Under the pieces are notes generated by a model. It worked only from the letters and a program-made list of their open reading frames with translations, was not told the origin of the DNA and did no database searches. Source: Welwitschia mirabilis (lineage: Eukaryota > Gnetophyta > Gnetopsida > Welwitschiales). Taken from it: a DNA stretch of 64,000 nucleotides. The translations under genes and the position numbers were made by a program. The stretch is taken from positions 97,611,619 to 97,675,618 of the forward strand of contig JBOZIK010000001.1 of the NCBI GenBank assembly GCA_051453625.1. The letters run 5' to 3'. Below, in pieces: positions 47,230 through 58,397 of the stretch (positions are counted from its first letter, which is position 1; every line of letters begins with the position of its first letter).

Positions 47230-48529
47230 ATCATGTATAACAATGATTCAAATTTAAACTAAGTGAGACACTTAGTATCATTTTTCCATGGGATGTAGGA
47301 TGTAAATTAATTAAACAATATATAATTATTACAACTTGCATTAAAATCTCAAACAGACTAAGAATCAAAAAGTTAAGAGAAGAGGTAATCTTTGAATGGC
47401 AATGCAAGAGAATGGAAATGCTCCAAGAATCTAATCAAGTTATTCAACTCTCCTTCTTCACTCCAATTATTTTTGTATCTTGAAACTTAAATATTAAGTT
47501 AGCTTCGCCTAAAAATTACTAATGCTAAATTAATGTGTAACAATTAAAGCATGAAATACACTTAGAATTAGTTCTACATAAATATTGCCAATACCAAATT
47601 AATGTGCAATGATAATGAAAGGATTTAAACTAATTCTAAAACTAGCATTACCTAAACATTATTAATATTAATTAATATGTGCATTAACAATGAAAGGGTT
47701 CAAACTAGTTCTATATTAAAATGTAAAGTAAATTATACATTACACCAATAGAAAGGAGGAGGAGGAGAAGAAGAACTCCTCAACTAGCCTCAGATCATTC
47801 TACCCCCAAGAAAGAGTGTGAAAGCATCATAATGTCCTAGCCTCCAAGTCCCTCCCACATTAAGCCAATCAAAAGATGTTTATAATGGGTTTCTAAGTAT
47901 CTTTTATAGATGATAAAAGGCTTGGGGAGTTATGTCATGATTACATTAGGTGTTGTCTTTATGCATTAGGTGGCAGTTACATGAGGGGTTACATAAGGAG
48001 GGAGTTACAAATGTGTTTATCATGCAACCACAAAAAGAGATGATTTGTCTTCTTATGCTAACATGATGATGATGTGTCCTTTATTTGCTAATGATGCTAC
48101 CAATGAATGTCATGTCATGTATTTTCATCTCAATCATCCTTGTTGTGCTACATCTCATTGTGATGTGTTAATTTGTACTTCCACCATGTGTCGCTAAAGC
48201 CTAAGGTTAAATTTGATTTATGTCTAACTAAGTCCATAATTCTAATGTGATTATTTCCTAAAAAAAGTGCATGAATGTTATTTTTATGCATTTTTTCTCA
48301 AAATCTCAGTGACGCCGGTGTTTGACACTCGAATTCTATCAGGTTTTGCACTATTATTTAAAAGGCCATAAAATACCTACTAATGTTATGAGCAAAGTCC
48401 AACATTTCGTAAAAAATGATGAAAAGGTAGAAAATATTAATATGTGATAAAATAATGTGTTTTAATATTTCTTCCTATATTAAATTGATTAATTAACTTG
48501 TGTAGAATGTCAATTTTGGCGTGCAAATA
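47230..48529 (-). repeat. Gypsy family F LTR, copy C (5' LTR)
   Basis: Minus-strand start TATTTGCACGCC (TG decayed to TA). It aligns with copy B over its whole length and with copy A in its right part. The left boundary is set by the primer-site-like sequence and is approximate. Confidence 0.75.
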
Positions 48530-49747
48530 GTAAAGTTTATGAAAATTAATACCTCTAATAGATTTAATACCTTACATCTAGGATTTTACATTTAAATTAA
48601 TTTTCTAATTTAGGTTCATTAAATCACCTAGTTAGAATGATATTACTTAACTATTATGATTAATTAAGTTGATGAGTATTATATGTTTCATAGTTTTTTA
48701 GTGTTTAATTATCTTTTTATGTTCTCTATTAATTTGAATTTATTATGGCTAATCTTCATTCCTGATTTTGTAGGACTACCATGCTTTAGAATGCTGAAAG
48801 CACCATAGATTTAATGGTACCACTAGACAATTTGAGCTCTATACCTTTGAAAAATATCAAATGACATACTATGCTCTAGAAAGTAAATAATAGTATTAGT
48901 CCTTCAAAATAAAAATTTGGTAATAGTTAGGATCGATTCTCACACATAATCAATGATTATTCTTCTTTAAGATGCTCTAGAGAAAGATCCTTATCAAAGC
49001 TTATTTGGGGAAGAAAAAGAAAAGAAGGGGGAAGGGAAGAAGGTATCAAAGAGACTTGCATCTAGTATTATTGAGAAGTACATTTTTCTTAACTATGATA
49101 AAATAAAATTTCTAACATAATAATAGTTATTTGAAAGTGGTATAGAAGCTATGATATTGTTAAATGAAAAGTGTAAAATTCTCTTTTACTAATATTATTC
49201 TACATATTTAAAAGATGAGAAACCTTTTTTTTTTTTTTTGTGGGGTGGTGGAAGGATGGAGGAATTATTCATAGCATTCACTCAAATGCAAATGCTTAAA
49301 TATTGAAAGAATTTAAGATAACTTCAAGGTAGTTATATATTCTCAAGATGGCTTTTCTAGATTTGAAAGAATTTTCTAAGAAATAAACCATTTGATTTTT
49401 TTAGCCATCCACTCTAACTCAAATGTTTATGGCATTTTCAAATAATTAAGCTTTAAGCAACTTGTGCCTACACATTTTAAATTATGTCATTCGTTGTACT
49501 ATCTTTTAAATTTTATGTTTTTAACTTTTATTGTACTAGTACTAAATTTAGTTGTTTTAAACATCGTCTGTACTACTGATTGTATTTTTTAACTTTTTTA
49601 AATTAATCCTAGACTTAGTTAAATGAATAATGTATTTTATAGCTTATGTTAAACTTTACCTGGATTCTTATAACTTACAAGCCTTGTCATTAATAAATGA
49701 ATTTCTAGTTTCTTATGAAAAAAGAGGAAAGAAAAAAGGGATTATTG
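48530..49747. other. No gene recognised
   Basis: AT-rich sequence. A purine-rich stretch lies at 49,011-49,050 and a T15 run at 49,216-49,230, followed by 'gtggggtggtgg'. No domain or terminal repeat was found. Confidence 0.4.
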
Positions 49748-51924
49748 TGTTACCAACTTGTATGTATTTGATAGGGTATTTTGAGTAGTTTTGTAGGACA
49801 TTAGATAGGTTTATGCTAAATTTTAATGATAATAGAGAACTAAAATAAATGATACAAACACATGCAATCTTCATTACATTTCACATCATTTAAGGTAATT
49901 TATAATATTTCCTATCTAAAGTGAAAATCCTACAAATAATAAGGCTAATGTAATATATGAATAACTGAATAAAATTCTCTCTTTCGGATGATTGTATGAA
50001 TGAAAAAACACTTAAGCAAAGAAGGATGCTAATTGGAATCAATCTGGCAGCTGATGTGGAACTCTTATAAGGTGGCATCATATCCCGTATTGTCTGGACA
50101 ATTAGCAAGATGATACCAGAAATAGATGTTTTATCAAACTTCACTAAAATGTAGTAATTTATCTCACATTTTCTTGTGTGATTGTTAGGGTTATCCTCAT
50201 TCCTGTTATTCTTATTTGTTTATAAAGTCTATTTTATAAATAAGTACCTCCTCTGGCTTTGACTCCATCTAGTCTTGATTTGTACTAAAAATTCTTGTGA
50301 TAGGAGATCAAAGGACCAANNNNNNNNNNNNNNNNNNNNNNNNNNNNNNNNNNNNNNNNNNNNNNNNNNNNNNNNNNNNNNNNNNNNNNNNNNNNNNNNN
50401 NNNNNNNNNNNNNNNNNNNNNNNNNNNNNNNNNNNNNNNNNNNNNNNNNNNNNNNNNNNNNNNNNNNNNNNNNNNNNNNNNNNNNNNNNNNNNNNNNNNN
50501 NNNNNNNNNNNNNNNNNNNNNNNNNNNNNNNNNNNNNNNNNNNNNNNNNNNNNNNNNNNNNNNNNNNNNNNNNNNNNNNNNNNNNNNNNNNNNNNNNNNN
50601 NNNNNNNNNNNNNNNNNNNNNNNNNNNNNNNNNNNNNNNNNNNNNNNNNNNNNNNNNNNNNNNNNNNNNNNNNNNNNNNNNNNNNNNNNNNNNNNNNNNN
50701 NNNNNNNNNNNNNNNNNNNNNNNNNNNNNNNNNNNNNNNNNNNNNNNNNNNNNNNNNNNNNNNNNNNNNNNNNNNNNNNNNNNNNNNNNNNNNNNNNNNN
50801 NNNNNNNNNNNNNNNNNNNNNNNNNNNNNNNNNNNNNNNNNNNNNNNNNNNNNNNNNNNNNNNNNNNNNNNNNNNNNNNNNNNNNNNNNNNNNNNNNNNN
50901 NNNNNNNNNNNNNNNNNNNNNNNNNNNNNNNNNNNNNNNNNNNNNNNNNNNNNNNNNNNNNNNNNNNNNNNNNNNNNNNNNNNNNNNNNNNNNNNNNNNN
51001 NNNNNNNNNNNNNNNNNNNNNNNNNNNNNNNNNNNNNNNNNNNNNNNNNNNNNNNNNNNNNNNNNNNNNNNNNNNNNNNNNNNNNNNNNNNNNNNNNNNN
51101 NNNNNNNNNNNNNNNNNNNNNNNNNNNNNNNNNNNNNNNNNNNNNNNNNNNNNNNNNNNNNNNNNNNNNNNNNNNNNNNNNNNNNNNNNNNNNNNNNNNN
51201 NNNNNNNNNNNNNNNNNNNNNNNNNNNNNNNNNNNNNNNNNNNNNNNNNNNNNNNNNNNNNNNNNNNNNNNNNNNNNNNNNNNNNNNNNNNNNNNNNNNN
51301 NNNNNNNNNNNNNNNNNNNACTACTTTGTAACACGAATGTTGGTTTGATTTTAATTTAAACTCTGCTTTTATTTTTATATCTTTATTTTGCACATATCCC
51401 TTATGGTTTATATTATTTCTAATTCTGTGATAGCTTTTTTAGTGATATAAATTTTGAAGATAACCTTTTTTAAGGTTGACATTATTAGTTTATGTGCATT
51501 GTATTTCCTTTTCTAGATTAAAGTTGAATTGTTTTCATATTCTGTTTGATATACTGATAGCTTAGATTAGTCTCAATCTGGTGATATCATTTTCTGATTG
51601 ATCTAGATTATATAGGATCGATCTCTGTGACAGGTTGATTTGGTAATTGAATAGAAGTTTCACTTAGTTGAGACTTGCATTTCATTTGCATAAGTGTGTT
51701 TACATTATTATTTCTACCTTGTTATTTATTACTACTCTAAGGATATGTAGTGTTTTATTTTCGAAATTAATTCTTTTTCTTCTTACTTGCGCCTTTAATG
51801 AGAATATGACATTTGGATCACTCCCATCTATATTAGTGTGTTTTGTTGTACAAAGTCTATAATTATTTGTAAATGACAAGATTTACTTAAGAACAAAAAA
51901 TTTGTACAAATATGCACAGCAACA
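49748..51924 (+). repeat. Athila-like LTR, copy D3 (5' LTR), with gap
   Basis: It starts TGTTACCAACTTG and ends 'cacagcaaca'. It aligns with D1. The 1,000-N gap inside replaces about 70 bases of D1 (about 21,562-21,631), so the LTR is probably near 1.25 kb in reality. Confidence 0.85.
50320..51319. other. Assembly gap, 1,000 N, probably oversized
   Basis: Both flanks align to D1 with only about 70 bases between them there, so either the gap length is nominal or D3 has an insertion. Confidence 0.8.
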
Positions 51925-51926
51925 TC

Positions 51927-51946
51927 TTGGCATTGTTATCGAGGAA
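51927..51946 (+). promoter_or_regulatory. Primer-binding site, tRNA-Asp type
   Basis: 'ttggcattgttatcgagga' follows the LTR by two bases. Only C-to-T or G-to-A changes separate it from TTGGCGCCGTTGCCGGGGA at most positions. Confidence 0.8.
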
Positions 51947-52440
51947 GGCTACTTAGAGTTTGAGGATTGTCCTTACTTAGGTGAGTGATTGGATTTTAGT
52001 TTGGGTATTTACCTATAATAGTGCTATATTTTTATGGTAGAAGCATAGGTTTTTATTTCTGCAGTTTTCGTTTTGCATTCCTAAATAAATGCTCTATCAT
52101 CTGCCTCATCATCCAAATGACATACAGTGATGACGGCCTATGTGTCTTAAGTTTTTTAATTTTCTTAAGGATTAGGGTTTTTCTTATTGTTCCCTCTATC
52201 ATCCAGATAACTCAAGTGATGATAATCTATTTTTAGTATCTGTTATTTTACAATTCTAATTTTTAGCATTTTTTATTTTCAAGTTTCTGTGTGTTTTGTC
52301 ATCCAGACATATTGTCCAAATGACCACAGAGACAACACACACAAAAATAAAAACTGAGCATGCTAGGACATGGTAAATTTTGTTAATAAATCAAGATATT
52401 AGATAGAGTGGTTGTTCATTGAAAAAAAACACTTGAGAAG
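51947..52440 (+). other. D3 leader with CATCC/GATG motif pairs
   Basis: No ORF. Pairs such as 'catcatccaaatgac' then 'agtgatgac' (52,109-52,133) and 'atcatccagataactc' then 'gtgatgat' (52,199-52,222) recur, as in D2 and before LTR D1. Confidence 0.5.
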
Positions 52441-54120
52441 GTTTATTCAACTATGAACTTAACTTAGCTATGCATATCATAGGTATACAAAATATTTTAA
52501 AAATTTAGCAAGAAGAAATGTTTTCATTTATTACTTCAGAATATGATTTTTAAATAGAAAATTTTTCAAAAGATAGTTTAGAAGATAATTTAGAAGAATA
52601 TTATTTTATTATTATATCAAGTTTGTCACAAAAACAAAAGCAGATTGCTTTGTCTAATTCCATATTGTTATTAGAACCACTATTACTACACCTATAAATC
52701 CTAATGCTAATGTCACCCTTAGAGAACTTATAGCAAATAAGAAACATTAAATCCAAACCCCTTTTTACCTACCCCCTTTTGATGATGTCGAATTAAGAAT
52801 TTTAAACACCTACCTAATTTTTAGTGGAGAAAATGATGAAGATCCTTTATAAGATACTGTCGACATCGAACAATTAGTACTTACTTTTGAAAATGGTTAA
52901 AAAAAAATTAGTGATCATACTTATATGGTTATTTATCCCATCACTCTAAAATAAAAGGCTAAACTATGGTTAAGAACTATTTCCCATAAAAGTTTAAAAA
53001 TATGAAATCAAGTTTAACAAGCATTTATAAAGAGATTTATGAGTGAAAAAACCCTAAGAAAAAGAAATAAAGAAGTAACTTACTTCCAATAACAACCTAA
53101 TGAAGATGATGCCTCCACCTATGAGATATTTTTTATTGCCTTACATGATAATCTTATAGATGCTTTTTATTAGGAAAAATTAGTAGACTACTTTTATGGT
53201 AGACTTAATAGTCCAACAAAGCAACTTGTTGATTTTTCGTGTAGAAGAAGCTTAATGAATCTCACATTAGAGAATGCATAGAGAGTATTAGAGGAGTTAG
53301 TAGAAGTAATTCAGATATGGCCTAAACCCTTACCTAAATAAAATCATACAATAGAATAAATTATAAATATCTTAAATAAGTTAAGCAAGAGAAGAAGAAA
53401 GTAAAAACAAAAAAAGAACCAACTAATGTCATTAAGGATTTTACTACAACATTGGAGAAATACACGTAGATAATCTTAGATGCTAAGGTGGTAATAAAAA
53501 AGAGTTTGGTTGTATTTCCAACTTGTGATTTATGTGAAGATAACTACCATGTGATAAAAGATTGTCCTTTACTGCCAACTTATAAAGAAAATATTTATGA
53601 AGAGGTGTATGCTTTTAATTAGAGATCTTTAAACTTTAGAAACCAAAACCAAAATTAAAATTAGAACCAAAATCAAAATAATTTTCAACATAGGATGAAT
53701 GAATAATTAAATTTTCAATCTTTTGAGAACAAACTTAAAAACTTTTAAGTAAATCATCATAATTTCTAACCATTTAGAAATAAATTTGAGACTATAAACT
53801 TCCAATCAAATAACTCTAATTGTCAAGCGAGACATCGAATTCACAAAATTAGAATGATATACATAGGAATTCCATTGATGAATTAAGAAAATCTCAAGAG
53901 AAAACAAATTCAAAGATTGAAAATCTTGTTAATGTTCTATAACAAACTATGCTTGCTAATCAAAGACCACAAGGCTTACTTACAAAACAACCTTTCCCAA
54001 ACCCTAATGAAGTTAAGAAAGATTGTAAGGTTGTGATAAGAAGTGAAAATGATACAACACCTCCTATCCAAAAGGCTTCAACATCTTAAAATAATAAAAA
54101 TGATGAAGAATAAAAAGATA
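52440..54120 (+). pseudogene. Athila Gag, D3 copy, broken
   Basis: Order of readable blocks: DVELRILNTYLIFSGENDED (52,787-52,846), EQLVLTFENG, AKLWLRTISHKSLK (about 52,962), FIKRFMSEKTLRKRNKEV (about 53,024-53,080), DNLIDAFY and YFYGRLNSPTKQLVDFS, and then an intact zinc knuckle CDLCEDNYHVIKDC (53,524-53,565, CX2CX4HX4C). An Asn/Gln-rich tail (53,640-53,760) ends the protein. The Gag binds RNA and builds the particle. Several single-codon stops interrupt it (for example in place of Gln after EDPL). Confidence 0.9.
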
Positions 54121-54439
54121 TTGAAATTTTAAAAATTATTCTTTCCCTTCTCCTTTAAATAATAATAAGAAAAATTCTTCTCAAGAAAAAGGTAAGAAAC
54201 CTGCTACTCCTTGGCTTGATAGATTGAATACCAATCCTACATTTGATAAATATCTTAAAGCCTTAATGCAAAATGTAAGAATAAATTTACCATTTTGGAA
54301 ACTGTTGTAAGAGAATTTTAAATATTCTAAGTTATGGAAAAATCTTATTAGAAGGAAATAAAAATGAACTATACCTAGTAAAGTCTTCCTAGCCCAATAT
54401 ATAACCAACTTAGTTTTATAAAAATGTCCAAAGTTTAAG

Positions 54440-54873
54440 GATCCAGGGGCACAACTCTTAGCATTACCTTAAAAGGAAATAAAAGAATAAAGAAAGCCTT
54501 AATTGATATAATAACAAGTGTTGCTATTATTCCTTTCCACATTTGTCAATGACTTAGATTGGAAAGTAGAATTGAGCCTATAAGAATTATCTTAAAATTA
54601 GTAGATACATCAAGAAATAAACCTTTAGATGTGATTAAATACTTAGTAATTCAAATAGAAGAAGCATTCTATCCTATAGACATGGTTATGATTGAATTTG
54701 AACATAACGGAGGTTATCCATTACTTCTAGGTAGAGCTTTTTATGCAATAGCCCCTTGTATTAATGATATAAGGACTGGAATGATGGAGTGTCACTTAAG
54801 GAATAAGAAGTTTATAATAAAAGTATTTGATGCTATTAAAAAGGACTTAGGTGATGAATTGAATATTAAATAA
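54440..54873 (+). pseudogene. Athila aspartic protease, duplicate 1
   Basis: KKALIDIITSVAIIPFHIC lies where the family has the catalytic 'DLGAS-NLMP' loop: Asp is kept, but the active-site Gly is Ile-Thr here. A stop follows at ICQ. Then an open stretch (54,559-54,870) reads MESRIEPIRIILKLVD, FYPIDMVMIEFEHNGGYP and LLLGRAFYAIAPCINDIRTG, the Athila protease flap and 'P-ILGRPFLAT----IDV--G' end. The enzyme would cut Gag-Pol. The second unit is a close copy. Confidence 0.85.
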
Positions 54874-55429
54874 GAGATTAAACCTAGTTTATTTTTACAA
54901 CATCGTTCACTTAAAGAAAGATGGTCAATGCTTCATAAGCTAACTTTTTTTATGATCCACTTAAAGTAGACATTGAAAGCTTTCGATGATGATCAACTTA
55001 ATCATGAGCATTTAGAAACTGATTATTTTAATCAAGAGAGTAGGAAAACTAAAGCTGTAAACTGTGCAAAAGTCTGAAATCTGAGCAAAACTAAGATTTC
55101 TTATTTTGGGGGTAGTCCTCCACTACTACCCTTTGGACGATAGTCTGAAACGATAGTCAATTCTAATAAACATTCAGTAGAAAACAAAAATATGAATTTA
55201 AATCTGAAATCTCTACCTAGTAAATTGAACATATATTTCTATGTGATGATCAAAATAAACCTTCGATAATAGATGAGAATCTTTCCCTTCAACAAGAATA
55301 AATTTTAATCTATGTAGTAAAGTCTTCCTAACCCAATATATAACCAACTTAGTTTTATAAAAATGTCCAAATTTTAAGTATCCAGGGGCAGAAACTATTA
55401 GTATTACTTTAAAAGGGAACAAAAGAATA

Positions 55430-55925
55430 AAGAAAGCCTTAATTGATATAGTAGCAAGTGTTAATATTATTCCTTTTCACATTTGTCAACGACTTAGGTT
55501 GGAAAGTAGAATTGAGCCTATAAGGATTGTCTTAGAATTAGTAGATACATTAATAAAGAAACCTTTAGATGTGATTAAAGACTTAGTAATTTAAATAAAA
55601 GAATCATTCTATCCTATAGACATGGTTATGATTGAATTTTAAATAACAGAAGTTATTTATTACTTCTAATAGAGCTTTTTGTGCAATAACCCATTGTATT
55701 ATCGATATAAGGACTATAATAATGGAATGTCATTTAGGGAATAAGAAGTTTATAATAAGAGTATTTGATGCTACTAAAAAGGACTTAGGTAATGAATTGA
55801 ATATTAAAGAAGATATTAAATCTAGTTTATTTTTACAACATCATTCGCTTGAAGAAAGATGGTCAATGCTTCATAAGCTAACTTTTTTTTATGATCCACT
55901 TGAAGTAGATATTGAAAGCTTTTGA
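55430..55925 (+). pseudogene. Athila aspartic protease, duplicate 2
   Basis: The loop reads ALIDIVASVNIIPFHICQ, nearer to the family 'DLGAS-NLMP' than duplicate 1, although the Gly is Val. There is no stop directly after it. The flap end is damaged by small deletions near 55,640-55,680 (phrase 'cttctaatagagc'). The C-terminal part is open (55,722-55,922) and reads MECHLGNKKFIIRVFDATKK. The two units have thus lost different parts. Confidence 0.8.
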
Positions 55926-56299
55926 TGATGATTAACTTAATCATGAGTATTTAGAAACTGACTATTTTAATCAAGAGAGTATAAAAACTAAAACTGTAAA
56001 CTGTGCAAAAATCCAAAATTTGAGCAAAACTAAGATTTCTTATTTTGATGGTAGTCATTTACTACTACCCTCTAGACGATAGTCTGAGATGACAGTCAAT
56101 TCTAATAAACATTTAATAAAAAACAAAAATATTAATTTAAATTTGAAATCTCTACCTAGTGAACTGAATATATCTTTCTATGTAATGATCAAAATAAACC
56201 TTTGATAATAGATGAGAATCTTTTCCCTCAATAAGAATTAATTTTAATATCAGTCTTAAAATGTAATATTAATGCATTTGCTTAGTCCCATAAAGATTT

Positions 56300-56790
56300 A
56301 ATAGCCATTCCTACCTCTATTGTTCAACATAAAATCTAACTTGAGATAATGCAAAACTTGTTAAGCAACCCTAACGTAGACTAAATCTAGCCCTTAAATA
56401 AGTCATAAAAGATGAAATCATTAAATTAATGAATGTTGCAATTATTTATGCCATAGCTGATATTGAATGGCTTAACCCTTTGATGATAGTACTTAAGAAA
56501 AATGGGAAATGAAGGATGTGTATTAATTTTAGAAAATTAAATAAAGTAACTAAGAAAGACTATTGTCCTTTACTTTTCCTCAATCAGATACTTGATAGAA
56601 TCCGAGGACATGCTTTTTATTATTTTCTTGATGGATATAGTCATTACAATCAGATTTGTATTGCTAATGAAAATTAGGCTAAAACTACTTTTACTTCCTC
56701 TTTTAGAATTTTTTCTTTTAGATGTATGCCTTTTGGACTTTTTAATGCTCTTAGTATTTTTAACATGCAATGTGTTAGATTTCTTTTATC
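56300..56790 (+). pseudogene. Athila reverse transcriptase, cut by Copia-2
   Basis: It has the Athila RT order: LNPLMIVLKKNGK (about 56,470), MCINFRKLNKVTKKDYCPLL (56,515-56,574), LNQILDRIRGHAFYYFLDGY (56,577-56,636) with the first catalytic Asp, SHYNQICIANEN, and RCMPFGLFNALSIFNMQC (56,718-56,771). Only two stops are seen in this block, one at a place where the family has Trp. The reading stops at 56,772, where the TG of the Copia-2 LTR begins, so the YVDD block is missing. Upstream linker: KSLP and NIYFYVM text in both tandem units. Confidence 0.9.
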
Positions 56791-58344
56791 AATTAATGTC
56801 AAACTAATGTTTTATGTGTAGAAAATTTTGTGTATCTTGAATAGAAGATGTTAATCACTTGCAGGTCTAAATATGAAACCAAAACCATCGAATTCTAAAC
56901 CTTAGAAACCTATCAAGTTCATTTATCCTTTTGAGGGGTCGACTGGACTTTCAAGGGATAGACTACTTTAGAAGCAGACACTCAGAAATTGAACTAAATT
57001 CAGAGGGGTTGACTAGATTTTTAACAAGGTCAACTAGACCTATAACCTTAAGAACCAGTATCCCTGAACCAAATGGTAAGGGATCAACCAGACATTTATG
57101 GGGTCTACCAGATTTATGGACCTAATAACAGTATCCCTGGACTGAATGACAAGGGATTGATCAGACTTATGATGCGATCGACCAGATCTATGAACCTGTG
57201 AACAGTACTCTTAAACTAATTATTAAGGAGTCGATCAGACCATTGAAGGAGTCAATCGGACCTGATCACTATGTAGCTGATACTTCTAAATCGATCGTCA
57301 TGGGGTCGACTGGACACCTGAAGGAGTTGACTAGACCTAATGTAGAAAATTTAAAAGATCTTTATCAGGATAAGTGGGTGATCAGATTTAATCTTAGGTA
57401 ACCAGATGGGAATCGACCAGACCCAGATAGGGTTGATTGGATATGAAGCCATAAGAAACTAAGATGACTGAAAATTTTACTTGGGTGACCTATGTAAGTC
57501 ATGGCATCAGATGGGTCGACCAGACTTTTGAGGAGTCAATCAAATGGAATGGAACTAAAATTTTCTATCTATTTTGTATTCATTATGTATCTATTAGATA
57601 GTCATTTTCTAACCACTTATAGCCATTAGAAGCACATTTTCAAATGTAATAAGCCCTAAAAACCTTTCAATATAAATATCTAAGAGATAGATGATAAAAA
57701 ACCTTTTTAGATTTATAAAAAAGTAATGAAATCTTATGATATTAACTGTTGATTCTTAGTATTTATACTTCTGATAAGGAAGATGTATTATCTATATTAT
57801 CTCTACATTTAAGGTTAAATATAGTGATTCATCTATTTTACATCTACAAGAGAAAATCTGCATCAATTCTACTATATCAAGAATGAGTGATATCTGTGCA
57901 TCTTGGCATTATTGCATCACTATTCTACATTATAAAAGGTTGATATTAAGCCTTGAAAAGTCCATTTGAAGGTTGAGACTGATCCTGGAAAATTCTATTT
58001 AAAGGTTGAGACTAAGCCTAAAAAAGTCCTTTTGTAAAGGTTATAAGTGAACCTGGAACATCTGGTAGAGTAACAAAGATCCAGATTAAGCATGGTGATA
58101 AGTTGAACATCGAGAATGGAGTAGGGGGTTTCCTAAACCAATATAAATCCTACATGCATCTATTTGATAATTTATGCTTTCAGTTAATTCTTTTCTTTAC
58201 TTATATTAGCTTTTCTTTTCATACATGTTTTAAATCAGTGAATTATTTTGTGCAAGTTTTTGATATATCTTTGGTTCATTTAAAATACTTTATGTTAATT
58301 TTTAAGAACCTATTCATCCCACTCTAGGGTTCTTGATCCTATCA
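56773..58344 (+). repeat. Copia-2 5' LTR
   Basis: It starts TGTTAGATTTC, ends 'gatcctatca', and is 1,572 bases long, longer than the Copia-1 LTR. The start matches 62,575 onward. About 17 degenerate copies of GGGTCGACYAGAC lie at 56,935-57,545. The phrase 'gttgagactaagcctaaaaa' (near 58,003) is shared with the Copia-1 LTRs, which places both elements in one family. Confidence 0.9.
56935..57545 (+). repeat. Cluster of about 17 GGGTCGACYAGAC-like motifs
   Basis: Examples: 'ggggtcgactggact' (56,936), 'gcgatcgaccagatc' (57,174), 'ggagtcgatcagacc' (57,227), 'ggggtcgactggaca' (57,303) and 'gggtcgaccagac' (57,511). Spacing is irregular (about 20-70 bases). All copies are in the same orientation. 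The core TCGA is a palindrome. Confidence 0.85.
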
Positions 58345-58345
58345 A

Positions 58346-58364
58346 TTGGTATCATAGCTAGGTT
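58346..58364 (+). promoter_or_regulatory. Primer-binding site, tRNA-iMet type
   Basis: 'ttggtatcatagctaggtt' begins two bases after the LTR and differs from TGGTATCAGAGC by one base in the first 12. Confidence 0.85.
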
Positions 58365-58397
58365 AAGTCTTCTTTAGATTTTAACTGATCTCCTATA

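Larger units (their letters stand above)
37840..48529 (-). mobile_element. Probable minus-strand Gypsy bounded by family F LTRs
   Basis: Two F LTRs in the same orientation (37,840-39,166 and about 47,230-48,529) enclose a Gag remnant (45,480-46,430, minus strand) on the side expected for a minus-strand element, and a primer-site-like sequence lies next to the right LTR. The interior is disturbed: repeat E occurs twice (39,735-41,003 and 44,286-45,465) with Athila copy D2 and a 100-N gap between. No pol remnant was recognised, so the span as one element is an inference. Confidence 0.5.
54380..56257 (+). repeat. 939-bp tandem duplication holding the Athila protease
   Basis: 'aagtcttcct' begins at 54,381 and again at 55,320, and the two units align to their ends ('gatgagaatctttcccttca' near 55,270 and 'gatgagaatcttttccctca' near 56,212). 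Each unit contains a protease homology and the pre-RT linker. Both have diverged by point changes. Confidence 0.9.
49748..56772 (+). mobile_element. Athila-like Gypsy, copy D3
   Basis: LTR, tRNA-Asp-like primer site, leader, Gag, protease (as a 939-bp tandem duplication) and RT on the plus strand. RT is interrupted at 56,772 by the Copia-2 LTR, so RNase H, integrase and the 3' LTR are not seen. This is the best-kept Athila copy of the window, though it is not intact. Confidence 0.85.

Noticed and set aside
54181-54408. Minus-strand frame of 75 codons opposite the Athila protease linker
   Set aside because: The plus strand carries the tandemly duplicated Athila sequence; the frame recurs only because of the duplication (see 55,213-55,422).
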